A DNA stretch of 24,802 nt from Planctomycetota bacterium (GTDB lineage Bacteria > Planctomycetota > UBA11346). Position 1 is the stretch's first letter, and every line of letters begins with the position of its first letter. Below, piece by piece: positions 15,982 through 23,711 of the stretch. Both the position numbers and the translations under genes were made by a program. The notes beneath the pieces are model-generated. The model did no database searches. It was not told the origin of the DNA and was given only the letters and a program-made list of their open reading frames with translations. The stretch covers positions 1 through 24,802 of the forward strand of contig CANIXE010000004.1 in NCBI GenBank assembly GCA_947470885.1, given 5' to 3'.

Positions 15982-16595
15982 CAGAAGCGCCAGCCCACCA
16001 GGATGCCCGCGGTGTAATCCGCATCGGTCAGCTTGAGATCCGTGGGGATGCTGGCGATATCGACGGAATGACTGCTTTCAGAATGGAGCACCCCAACGTT
16101 GGCACCCACCACCAGGGGCAGGGCGGGGATCGGAAACAGAATATTCAGGACCGCGCCATATTCGGTGCGGGTGGCGGTGCTGTCGCTCAAACCGTCCATC
16201 TTCAACTTGGCATTGCCCACGCCCACTTGGCCGAGGACCTCCAGAGTCAGTGGCCCGAAATCCAGGTACGGCCCGGCCTGGAGTCGCCCGGTGTAGGCCT
16301 CCTCAGTGGTGCTGTCGCCCCGTCGCCGGTCATGGACAATGCCCACACCGCCGGCGACGCCGATCAGCACCAGGTCGACACCCACCACCGCATCCAGGCT
16401 GAGGCGCTGGGCAGAATCCCATTTCTCCTTGCTCGTCGTGCTCGCCACCCCGGAGGCCGTGGAGCGGACTTCAGAGGAGGTACCCACTGTCGCCGCGCCA
16501 ACCCGCAGGTCTTTGTAGTCGAACAGGTCGGCGGCGGGAAGAAGGCCGGCGAGCCCGAGCAGGCCGGCGACAAGGACGGAGGAGGTGGTGCGCAT
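15981..16595 (-). CDS. Small outer-membrane beta-barrel-like protein
   Basis: A 204-residue protein with a typical signal peptide (RTTSSVLVAGLLGLAGLLPA, cleavage before ADLF). The mature part is built of alternating polar and hydrophobic residues separated by turns, as in eight-stranded barrels: AGPYLDFGPLTLEVLGQVGV, EYGAVLNILFP and LPLVVGANVGVL. It ends in AGILVGWRF, and a C-terminal Phe after an amphipathic strand is the hallmark recognised by the outer-membrane assembly machinery. No specific family is recognised. The ATG at 16595 is preceded by AGGG eight bases upstream; the open frame farther upstream is antisense to the nnr gene. Translation is probably coupled to the permease gene that follows. 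Barrel identification is inferred from pattern only. Confidence 0.75.
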   Translation of the reverse strand: MRTTSSVLVAGLLGLAGLLPAADLFDYKDLRVGAATVGTSSEVRSTASGVASTTSKEKWDSAQRLSLDAVVGVDLVLIGVAGGVGIVHDRRRGDSTTEEAYTGRLQAGPYLDFGPLTLEVLGQVGVGNAKLKMDGLSDSTATRTEYGAVLNILFPIPALPLVVGANVGVLHSESSHSVDIASIPTDLKLTDADYTAGILVGWRF

Positions 16596-16692
16596 GGCCG
16601 GGACCCTAGGCCCCACCCGCTGATTGCCACTCTGGGCCGGAGGGCTGACGGCGGCGCTTGCCAAGGGTGGCGCAGGACGTGAGGTGTCCGCC

Positions 16693-18138
16693 ATGTCGCT
16701 GCCCCCGCCCATCGTGCCCCTGACGGAAAGCGCCCTGATCGATGAAGCCGCCCAGAACCTGGGCTGTGACCTGGGGGATTTGATGGAACGGGCCGGCACG
16801 GCCCTCGCCCGGGAAGCCCAGCGCCTGGTCTCGGGTGGGCCGGTGTTGATAGCCTGCGGCCAGGGGAACAACGGCGGCGATGGTTACGTATGCGCCCGCA
16901 TCCTCGCCGAATCCGGACGCGACGTGGTGGTCTGGGCGGTAACCTCCCCGGTCAGCCCCCTATGCATCCAGGCCGCCGAGGCCCTGCCCGAATCCGTGAC
17001 CCGATCCAGCCCGCCGATCCTGATCCGACCCGCCCTGGTGATCGACGCCGTGCTGGGAGCCGGCACCCGGGGCCGCCCCCGGGAACCCATCGCCGGCGCC
17101 TTGACCATTCTCAGGGAATTCGCCCTGTCTGGCGTACCGGTGCTGGCGGCGGATGTCCCCAGCGGCCTGGGCAGCGACCTGGAGGTCCCGGCGACCCGCT
17201 CGGTGTGCTTCCAGACCGCCAAGGCGGAACTCCTGCGGGCTGGTGGGGAATTCACCACCGTCGACCTGGGCATCCCCCCCGCCGCCTGGCAGGAGATCCA
17301 ACCCGTCTGCCTACGCCGTTTCCCGCCCCTGCGCAGGGAAGGGCGCAAGGGCAACCATGGTGAATTGCTGATCATCGGTGGCGGCCTGTTCCCCGGAGCC
17401 CTGGAATTTTCCGCCCGGGCGGCGGTGCGCACCGGCTGCGACTTGGTCCGGGCGTGGACCGCCGGCACCGCGGCCCTGCCCCCCACGGTGGTCTGCCACC
17501 GCCAGGACCGGCCGTCCCTGGTCCCCGCAGATCCCGAAGAACTGACCCCCCTGATCGTCCGCGCCGGCGCCGTCCTCATTGGCCCCGGCCTGGGCCAGGA
17601 GGAAGGTACCTACGACGCCGCCCGCCAAGCCTTCTCCCTGGCCCTGGAGCTAGGCGTCCCGGTGGTCCTGGATGCCGACGGGATCACCGCCTGCGCGCAA
17701 CAGGTCCGAGCCCTGGAAGATCCCGAGGCCCGGGTCCTGTTGACCCCCCACGCCCGGGAGGCCCGGACGCTCTTGGGCAGCGCCGCCACCGAATCCAGCG
17801 TCCACGCCTTCGCCCGGCGCAACCGGGTGATCCTGGCCAAGGGCATGGTGGATCTGGTCACCGACGGCTGGCGCTGGCAGCACAACCACCGGGGCAATCC
17901 GCGAATGACCGTGGGCGGCACCGGCGACGTCCTCGCCGGCCTGGCCGCCGGCCTGCTGGCCCGGGGCGCCCTGCCCTATGACGCGGCGCGGATGGCCGTG
18001 CTGTGGATCACCACCGCCGGCGACTCCTTATGGCCGGAACGTGGTCCCTGCTACGACACCCTGGACCTGATCGAGGCCCTGCCCCAGACCCTGCGCCGAT
18101 TAATGGAACCCCTGGGATATTGGCCGCCGGTGGCGTAA
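16693..18138 (+). CDS. nnr: Bifunctional NAD(P)H-hydrate epimerase / ADP-dependent NAD(P)H-hydrate dehydratase
   Basis: This enzyme repairs damaged NAD(P)H: the N-terminal YjeF domain epimerises R-NAD(P)HX and the C-terminal ribokinase-like domain dehydrates S-NAD(P)HX. The length (481 residues) is typical. The N-domain (about 1-200) shows CGQGNNGGDGYVCAR, VIDAVLGAGTRG and AADVPSGLGSD, which contains the expected Asp. The C-domain (about 215-481) shows VLIGPGLGQEEG, LTPHAREARTLLG and GGTGDVLAGLAAG with the catalytic Asp. The ATG at 16693 is preferred over an upstream in-frame ATG at 16624 because GAGG lies eight bases ahead and family similarity starts there. It is divergent from the barrel gene, with 97 bp between starts. 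Its stop overlaps the possible promoter of the next gene. Confidence 0.95.
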   Translation: MSLPPPIVPLTESALIDEAAQNLGCDLGDLMERAGTALAREAQRLVSGGPVLIACGQGNNGGDGYVCARILAESGRDVVVWAVTSPVSPLCIQAAEALPESVTRSSPPILIRPALVIDAVLGAGTRGRPREPIAGALTILREFALSGVPVLAADVPSGLGSDLEVPATRSVCFQTAKAELLRAGGEFTTVDLGIPPAAWQEIQPVCLRRFPPLRREGRKGNHGELLIIGGGLFPGALEFSARAAVRTGCDLVRAWTAGTAALPPTVVCHRQDRPSLVPADPEELTPLIVRAGAVLIGPGLGQEEGTYDAARQAFSLALELGVPVVLDADGITACAQQVRALEDPEARVLLTPHAREARTLLGSAATESSVHAFARRNRVILAKGMVDLVTDGWRWQHNHRGNPRMTVGGTGDVLAGLAAGLLARGALPYDAARMAVLWITTAGDSLWPERGPCYDTLDLIEALPQTLRRLMEPLGYWPPVA

Positions 18139-18162
18139 ACTCCGGCTAGCGGATCGGGATAA
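18136..18162 (+). promoter_or_regulatory. Candidate sigma-28 (FliA-type) promoter for the chemoreceptor gene
   Basis: TAAACTCC, eleven bases, then CGGGATAA. The consensus for flagellar sigma-28 is TAAAGTTT-N11-GCCGATAA, so TAAA and GATAA match at the exact spacing. It lies 40 bases before the receptor start, and chemoreceptors are classic members of this regulon. The -35 part overlaps the nnr stop codon. No flagellar gene is in the window to confirm such a regulon. Confidence 0.45.
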
Positions 18163-18202
18163 TCCGAGGTAGACTTTCCGGCCATTCGCCCGGAGCGGTC
18201 CC

Positions 18203-19690
18203 ATGCACCTGTCCATCACCCACAAAGTCCTCCTGGTCGCCGCTGCGGGCATCGGCCTGCTGCTGGCGTTTGCTGGCCTCAGCTACCACCTGGCCAACCA
18301 GGCGGCGGCAGCCAATCAACGGGCGATCCTGGGCGCCAAGGCCCTCCACGCCAGCATGGCCGTGGACATGATGCATGAAGGCCTGCAGGGATGTGTCCGG
18401 GGGGCCCTGGCCAACCTCGGGACCCCAGACGAACGCAAGGCCGAGGTCACCCGCATGGCCGAGACCATGCGCAGCTCCGCCGCCACCCTGACGGCCATGG
18501 GCCTGGCGGACAGCGAACTACTGGCGGTGGAAGAATCCACGCCGATCGTCACCCGCTATACCGCCGACGCCATCGCCCTGGTGGCGGACCTGGGGAGACC
18601 GATCCCCCTGGCGGCGGACCAGCGTCAAACCCGGGTGTCCGCCTTCCAGACGGTGTTCAACGACCTGGAAACAAAATTGGAGGCCCAGGGGGAACGCCTC
18701 CAGGCCTTCGCCGAGGCCTCCAGCATCCAGGCCACCAGCATCATCCACCAGATCATTCTCACCCTGTTCGTCGCCATTCCCATCGCCGTGGTCGGGCTGG
18801 TACTCCTGGCCCTGCTGGTGGCCCGCTCCATCCCCCGGCCATTTCTGGGGGTGATCGCCCGCCTGGGGGAGACCGCCGAGGCCAACAGTCAGGCCAGCGC
18901 AACGGTCGCTGGCCTGGCCAGCAGCATTGCCGACGGGGCCTCCCGCCAGGCCGCCGGCCTGGAGGAAACCAGTGCCAGCATGGAGGAGATCTCCCAGGCG
19001 GCCCGCCAGGGATCCGAGGCGACCCAAAAAATCCAGGAGCAGATGGACGAGGTCGGTCGTCAGACCGAGGCGGGTGAAGGCGTATCGATGCAGGTCTCCC
19101 TGGATTTCGGGCAACGGCTGATGGCCCTCACCGAGGCGATCAACGACATCACCGCCACCAACAAGGAAACCGTCCGGGTCGTGGAGGCCATCGACGACAT
19201 CGCCTTCCAGACCAACCTGCTGGCCCTGAATGCCGCCGTGGAGGCGGCCCGGGCCGGGGAAGCCGGCGCCGGCTTCGCCGTGGTCGCCGACGAGGTCCGC
19301 AGTCTGGCCCAACGCAGTGCCGAGGAGGTCCGTTCCACCAGCGTCCTCGTCGAACGCAGCCAGAGCGCCTTGAGCCGGGCGGAACAGGCCACCTCGGAAC
19401 TCTGCCGGACCTCCGAATCAGCCTTTGGCAAAGATCTGCCGGCCGCCTTCGCCGGGATCACCACCGCGGTGGCCGCGGTCCGCGAGGCGATGTCCACCCT
19501 CACCGCCGCCACCACCGAACAGACCTCCTCGGTGCAACAGATCTCCCAGGCCGTGGCTGAGATCGACCGGGTGACCCAGGGCAATGCCGCCGACGCTGAA
19601 CGCACCGCCGCCAACGCGGCGGAACTTCAAGGTCAGGCGGAGAGCATCACCACCACCGTGGGTGAACTGGAACGGCTGGTGAAAGGATAA
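18203..19690 (+). CDS. Methyl-accepting chemotaxis protein without a HAMP domain
   Basis: A 495-residue transmembrane chemoreceptor. The first membrane segment is about 8-30. A helical periplasmic sensor domain (about 31-185) contains AVDMMHEGLQGCVRG, resembling four-helix-bundle receptors. The second membrane segment is about 187-210. Only about 30 residues separate it from the signalling region, so a normal HAMP domain (about 50 residues) is absent. The methylation-type helix contains AAGLEETSASMEEI. The highly conserved hairpin tip that binds CheW and CheA is at about 330-375 (IDDIAFQTNLLALNAAVEAA, then VVADEVRSLAQRSAEEV). No C-terminal CheR-binding pentapeptide is seen. Start ATG 18203 has GGAG seven bases before it. 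The ligand is unknown. Its stop is 7 bp from the convergent HD gene. Confidence 0.94.
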   Translation: MHLSITHKVLLVAAAGIGLLLAFAGLSYHLANQAAAANQRAILGAKALHASMAVDMMHEGLQGCVRGALANLGTPDERKAEVTRMAETMRSSAATLTAMGLADSELLAVEESTPIVTRYTADAIALVADLGRPIPLAADQRQTRVSAFQTVFNDLETKLEAQGERLQAFAEASSIQATSIIHQIILTLFVAIPIAVVGLVLLALLVARSIPRPFLGVIARLGETAEANSQASATVAGLASSIADGASRQAAGLEETSASMEEISQAARQGSEATQKIQEQMDEVGRQTEAGEGVSMQVSLDFGQRLMALTEAINDITATNKETVRVVEAIDDIAFQTNLLALNAAVEAARAGEAGAGFAVVADEVRSLAQRSAEEVRSTSVLVERSQSALSRAEQATSELCRTSESAFGKDLPAAFAGITTAVAAVREAMSTLTAATTEQTSSVQQISQAVAEIDRVTQGNAADAERTAANAAELQGQAESITTTVGELERLVKG

Positions 19691-19697
19691 GACCGGC

Positions 19698-20396
19698 CTA
19701 CGGGGCGGTTTCCCGGGCCAATTCCCCGAGGAAATCCAACAGATAGTCGTGACGCCGGGCGCCTTCGATTTTGCCCGTGGGGGTATGCATCCCCCGGGCC
19801 AGGCGCAGCAGTTTCGCCGGCAGATGGTCCACCACCTGGGTCCGGTCGTCCAAGGCCCGGGGCGTGGCGGCGCAGGGATCCGCCGGATCATAGAATCGGC
19901 CCGGTCGATCGGGCCGGCTCATGTGCTGGCCGCAGGCGGCGGTGCGCAGGAGGCCCACCGCCCCCAGGGCATCTAGACGGTCCGCATCCTGGAGGACCAC
20001 GCCCTCGGGATTGGTAGGGGCCAGCCCCCGGGACCAGGACGAAGTGCGGACCGCCTCGGCGACCACCGCGATCTCCGCTGCCGCGTAGCCCGCCCGGGCG
20101 AGGACCGCCGGGGCGGCGGCGGCGCTGCGTTCGCCGCCGGTCGAGCGCTCCGGGGCATCCTTGGCGACGAACACCAGATCGTGGACCAGGGCGGCGGCAC
20201 CGCACAGGTCGGGATCGGCCGCAACCTCCGGGGCCAGACGGATGGCCCAGCGGTAGACCCGTTGGAGATGCAGGAGATCGTGGGCGAGTTCCCCCGCCGG
20301 CAGGAACGGCACCACCAGGGGCAGCAACGCCCCGTGGCGGGGCCAGCGGGGATCAGGGCTCAACAGGCAACCACCGGCCCTGGGTATAATCGCCAC
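19698..20396 (-). CDS. HD-domain hydrolase, YpgQ/YedJ-like
   Basis: A 232-residue metal-dependent phosphohydrolase of the HD superfamily. The expected metal ligands are seen in ELAHDLLHLQRVYRWA (about 36-51), ALVHDLVF (His72-Asp73) and VLQDADRLDALGAVGLLRTA (134-153). The C-terminal part HLPAKLLRLARGMHTPTGK (191-209), with the later RRHDYLLDFL, follows the YpgQ/YedJ subgroup. Characterised members hydrolyse nucleotide pyrophosphates; the substrate here is unknown. The start is uncertain. GTG 20396 overlaps the upstream gene by 44 bp and has a poorly spaced ribosome site; TTG 20363 or GTG 20315 are alternatives that keep the HD motifs intact. It is the last gene of the PspA/AAA+ block on this strand, but whether it belongs functionally is not clear. 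Confidence 0.85.
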   Translation of the reverse strand: MAIIPRAGGCLLSPDPRWPRHGALLPLVVPFLPAGELAHDLLHLQRVYRWAIRLAPEVAADPDLCGAAALVHDLVFVAKDAPERSTGGERSAAAAPAVLARAGYAAAEIAVVAEAVRTSSWSRGLAPTNPEGVVLQDADRLDALGAVGLLRTAACGQHMSRPDRPGRFYDPADPCAATPRALDDRTQVVDHLPAKLLRLARGMHTPTGKIEGARRHDYLLDFLGELARETAP

Positions 20397-21123
20397 CGCC
20401 CTTGGACTTGGGCTGGGTCAACAGACGCACGAAGTCGGTGAACTTGGCCTGGTCGATGCCGAATCGGCCCTCGATCTGGCCGAACACCAATTGCAGACCA
20501 CCGTTTTCCGGCTCTCGCAGGGCAAAGAACGGCTTCCAGCCCTTGCCGACGTTCTGTCGGCACACGTCGTTCAGCCGGTCCACTTCCTTCTGCCACTGCT
20601 GACGCATCTGCTCGTTGGTGGTGGGCACCGACTTGAGGAGAAACACGAAGCGTCCGCGTTCAGGGGCCTCCACTGGTGCGGCAGGGGTACTCGTGGACGC
20701 CGGGGCCTGGCTGATGGGCATCGGGGCCCGATCCGAGGACATCCGCCCGAGGACGAAAGCGAGGATCACCGTCACCAGCCACAACAGCATCAGGGTGATG
20801 GCCAAGTGCAGAGGCAGCTGCAGGGTGAAACGGCTGACCCCCGGGGGATTCTTGGTCAGCATGCCACCCAAGGGAGGGCCAGACTCGGTTTGATCATTGG
20901 CGGAATTGGCGGACGTCGACGGCACCACGATGCCCCCGGGGGGCGTGGGATACCGGGGACCCGCCACGTTGCCCACGGCAACCCGGGCCCCGCTGGCGGT
21001 GAACGGTCGAGTGCCCCCAGAGCCGACAGCCTGGGCCGGAGCGCCGCCCTGTTCGCTCATCCGCCGCTGCACCTGCTGCAGGGTGGAATAGACCTGCTCT
21101 GTCGTGCGTCGGCGGAAGATCAT
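20353..21123 (-). CDS. Single-pass membrane protein of unknown function
   Basis: A 256-residue protein I do not recognise. An N-terminal region (1-95) is low in complexity, rich in Gly, Pro, Ser and Thr, and predicted cytoplasmic. One membrane segment lies at about 105-126 (LAITLMLLWLVTVILAFVLG), then a Pro/Ala-rich linker (129-155). A C-terminal globular domain of about 100 residues (157-256) begins RGRFVFLLKSVPTT and ends GRWLPVEP. That domain alternates helices and strands and could be SPOR-like, but no key residue proves it. The ATG at 21123 is preferred over a GTG at 21150; AGGA lies 11 bases before it, so the choice is weak. The AAA+ gene ends 66 bp upstream on the same strand. The 3' end overlaps the HD gene frame. 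Confidence 0.7.
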   Translation of the reverse strand: MIFRRRTTEQVYSTLQQVQRRMSEQGGAPAQAVGSGGTRPFTASGARVAVGNVAGPRYPTPPGGIVVPSTSANSANDQTESGPPLGGMLTKNPPGVSRFTLQLPLHLAITLMLLWLVTVILAFVLGRMSSDRAPMPISQAPASTSTPAAPVEAPERGRFVFLLKSVPTTNEQMRQQWQKEVDRLNDVCRQNVGKGWKPFFALREPENGGLQLVFGQIEGRFGIDQAKFTDFVRLLTQPKSKGGGDYTQGRWLPVEP

Positions 21124-21189
21124 GGGCGGTAATGTCCTCGGGACAGCCACGGCGGCAAGCGCCGGTCCCTCTTCCAGGTCTCATTGGCC

Positions 21190-22878
21190 TCAGCGGCGAA
21201 ATTCCGGCGGAACGAAGGCGGCATCACTGGCCTCGTTCACCGCCAAATCGATCTGAGCACGCATAACCTCCAGGGGCACCGGCGGACGCCAATCTGCCAG
21301 GCAATTGGTCAGGGCCTCCACCGGCACCAGATTTGCGGTGCGGTGGACCCGATAGGTTTTCACCGCCAGGGCCTCCGCCGCGCCGGGGGTCAGCCACACC
21401 GGGATTTTTTCCGCGAGCGCGGCGGGCATTTCCGCCGGCAGCTCCAAGCCCCGCCGGCTGCACAGGGCGCGGATCAGGGCCCAGCTTTCCACCGGGGTGC
21501 CGGTGGGCAGCAGGGGGATCTTGATGTCGATGCGCCCGGGGCGTTTCAGGTCGACCTCGATCAAGTCTGGCCGGGAACTAGCGAGCAGCCAGATGGTCCG
21601 CCCGCGATTCTTGGTTTCGGACATTTCCTGGGCCAGCATCGCGTAGATCCGACCGCCGATGCCCCCGTCGTTGCCCCCGGATTCCCGGCGGCCCAGGGCC
21701 TGATCGGCTTCGTCAACAAACACGTAGCAGCGGCCCAGGGCCCGGACCAGGCGGAAGATTTTTTCCAGATTCCCTTCCGTCGAGCCCACCCACTTGTCCC
21801 GGAAATTCTTCAGCTTCACCACCGGCACGCCCGCCTCGCCGGCGAGGCATTCCACAGCGAAGGTCTTGCCGGTGCCCACCGGGCCGCACAGCAAGTAACC
21901 CATGGGCATGGCCTGTAGATCATCTTTGCGCCACAGGGCCAGATCCTGGCGCAGCCACTCCTTCACCCGGGTCATCCCCGCCAGGTCATCGAGAGTACGC
22001 TTAGAGTCGATGAATTCGATCAGCCCGGCGCAGTCTTGTTCCACCATCCGCTTTTTCGCCGCTGACAGATCTTTTTCCGTGAGGGCGGTGCGCCGGTGCT
22101 CGTGGGTGCGGACCAGGGCGTCCACGGCGGCGATGGTGGTGCCCGCCAGGGCCGCCGCAGGTTTGCTGAGATCCGCCGCCCAGGTGGCCAGGGCGGTGGG
22201 GCATTCCGCCGCCAATTGGGCGAACGCCGCCTGCAGCTCCACGGGGCCGGGCAACGGGATGGGCGTTACCTGGGCCCGGGGATTGGTGGCGATCAGGGGA
22301 TGCAGATCCGCCAGGGCCTCGGTGACCAGGAAGGTCGCCAGGCTGTGGCCCGCCAACAGACCGTCGCTGGCCCAGTCCCGGATCTGGAGGGCGATGGCGG
22401 CGATGTCGTAGCTGCTCCAGCCCTGGGTTGCCGGGGCCAGCAATTGGGCGGCGGGCAGGATGCAGGCGATCTGCAGCCGCCGTTGGCCCAGCCGGGCCAG
22501 GTTGGCGGTGTAGCGGAAATACTGGGTCAGCCAGGCCACCGCCGCCCGGGGCTCTGCCGGCAGGGTGGCGTCCTGCTTGAAGTGGGGCCAGTCCGCCAAC
22601 ACCGCGCCACCCCGGACGATCCGCAGGCCGTTGCCCAGGTCATAGCTCAACACCACGTCGAAGCGGGTCAGCAGGACCTTCGCCAGATAATCGGCCAAGG
22701 TCCCGGATTCCGGTTTACCCTCGGACGGCAGTTGAAAGCGGTCCCCTACATTGCCGTGGAGGACGAACTGGGAGGCCGCGCCGCTTTCATAGGCCAGGGC
22801 GATGTCATCGGCCCAGCCGGGGCGGGTGCGAACGATGGCGGCGGCGGGACCCCGGGGCTGGATGGCGACATCGGTCAT
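21190..22878 (-). CDS. Tandem AAA+ ATPase with degenerate first module
   Basis: A 562-residue protein. The C-terminal module (about 290-500) is a working AAA+ domain. It has Walker A GPVGTGKT (332-339), Walker B YVFVDE (385-390), the pore-loop-like FRDKWVGSTEGN (359-370), the second region of homology SSRPDLIEVDLKRPGRID (434-451) and a following helical lid. The sensor-1 Asn is replaced by Ser, as also seen in SRPD-type members. The N-terminal part (about 20-225) has the outline of a second AAA module: a hydrophobic strand (LQIACILPA, 135-143), then LATFLVTEALADLHPLI (180-196) and IPLPGPVE. It has no Walker A, so it is probably inactive, similar in layout to Ycf46-type proteins. The ATG overlaps the upstream TGA (ATGA). 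Likely a remodelling ATPase acting on the neighbouring PspA-like or coiled-coil protein. Confidence 0.88.
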   Translation of the reverse strand: MTDVAIQPRGPAAAIVRTRPGWADDIALAYESGAASQFVLHGNVGDRFQLPSEGKPESGTLADYLAKVLLTRFDVVLSYDLGNGLRIVRGGAVLADWPHFKQDATLPAEPRAAVAWLTQYFRYTANLARLGQRRLQIACILPAAQLLAPATQGWSSYDIAAIALQIRDWASDGLLAGHSLATFLVTEALADLHPLIATNPRAQVTPIPLPGPVELQAAFAQLAAECPTALATWAADLSKPAAALAGTTIAAVDALVRTHEHRRTALTEKDLSAAKKRMVEQDCAGLIEFIDSKRTLDDLAGMTRVKEWLRQDLALWRKDDLQAMPMGYLLCGPVGTGKTFAVECLAGEAGVPVVKLKNFRDKWVGSTEGNLEKIFRLVRALGRCYVFVDEADQALGRRESGGNDGGIGGRIYAMLAQEMSETKNRGRTIWLLASSRPDLIEVDLKRPGRIDIKIPLLPTGTPVESWALIRALCSRRGLELPAEMPAALAEKIPVWLTPGAAEALAVKTYRVHRTANLVPVEALTNCLADWRPPVPLEVMRAQIDLAVNEASDAAFVPPEFRR

Positions 22879-23705
22879 GAAGCGGTTCCTTGAACTGGGA
22901 TCGGTCGCGGCGAAGCCGTTTCAACGGGAGCAAAAGCCCGGTCCAGATCGCCGATCACCGGGGCCGAGGAGCCAAAGTCCAACAAGGTGGACGCCAATTC
23001 CACCTCGCCGGCGATGGACATGGGCCGACCCTGGATCAGGGCATTTTCCCGGGCCAGTTCGATCTGGGCTTCGATCCGGTCCTGGTCGGCGGCGATTTCC
23101 GCCAAGTGGCGGTCCCGCTCGGCCCGGTTAGCCAGGCGCCGGGCCAACAGCTCCCGGGTGGCCACCTTGGCCTCCCGCAGGCTGTCGGTGCGGGCGGCGG
23201 CGATGTCCCGGTCCAAGCCGGCAATCCGTTCCTGGAGCCGGGATTCCGGCTCATTCCATTCGGCGCTGCGCAGGTTGGCCTCGGCCACCAACAGCTTGAG
23301 GTAGGTCCAGCGCAGGCGTTCCAGGGCCTCGCGGTTGGAGGCCAGCAAATATTCCTCGGGCGTGCTGGCCTGCTGGAGGGTGACGATCCGCCGGCATTGG
23401 GTTTCCAAGGCGGCCAATTTGCTTTTGGCCTCGTTCCCCAAGCCGGCGATCAGTTCAGCGGTGAGCTTCGCCCGGTCGGGGGTGGTGACCACCAGGGCAT
23501 TGTTGTCGATGACCTGGCGGAACCTGGCACTGCCCGCCAGCAACCAGAGATAGGAGATCTCCAGGCCGATTCCGAGGAACCAGAAGCCCGGATTGCCAAA
23601 ACCCAGCATGGCGAAGGCCGTAAGGGCAACCAAATTCAGCGGCAGGGCGCCCAGGCCTGCAATCCGGGGTCGGGCCCAGAACGCCGCCGAAACGTAGCGC
23701 CACAC
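22875..23705 (-). CDS. Two-TM coiled-coil membrane protein
   Basis: A 276-residue protein without a recognised family. Two hydrophobic segments lie close to the N-terminus (about 17-36 and 40-58), separated by the short turn FGNPGF, so both ends are probably cytoplasmic. Residues 65-230 are almost entirely helical with heptad-like Leu/Ala and many charges (ETQCRRIVTLQQA, LRWTYLKLLVAEANLR, ESRLQERIAGLDRDIAAA), suggesting a long coiled coil. The tail is Pro-rich. GTG 23705 starts 6 bases after the PspA stop, with AGGG very close to it; another start within the first residues cannot be excluded. Sandwiched between a PspA-family gene and an AAA+ gene and overlapping the latter by 4 bp, it may anchor the PspA-like protein to the membrane. 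That is inferred from context. Confidence 0.78.
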   Translation of the reverse strand: MWRYVSAAFWARPRIAGLGALPLNLVALTAFAMLGFGNPGFWFLGIGLEISYLWLLAGSARFRQVIDNNALVVTTPDRAKLTAELIAGLGNEAKSKLAALETQCRRIVTLQQASTPEEYLLASNREALERLRWTYLKLLVAEANLRSAEWNEPESRLQERIAGLDRDIAAARTDSLREAKVATRELLARRLANRAERDRHLAEIAADQDRIEAQIELARENALIQGRPMSIAGEVELASTLLDFGSSAPVIGDLDRAFAPVETASPRPIPVQGTAS

Positions 23706-23711
23706 GCCCTA

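Noticed and set aside
20353..21123. SPOR domain at the C-terminus of the single-TM protein
   Set aside because: The alternating helix/strand layout is suggestive but no conserved SPOR residues could be matched by eye.
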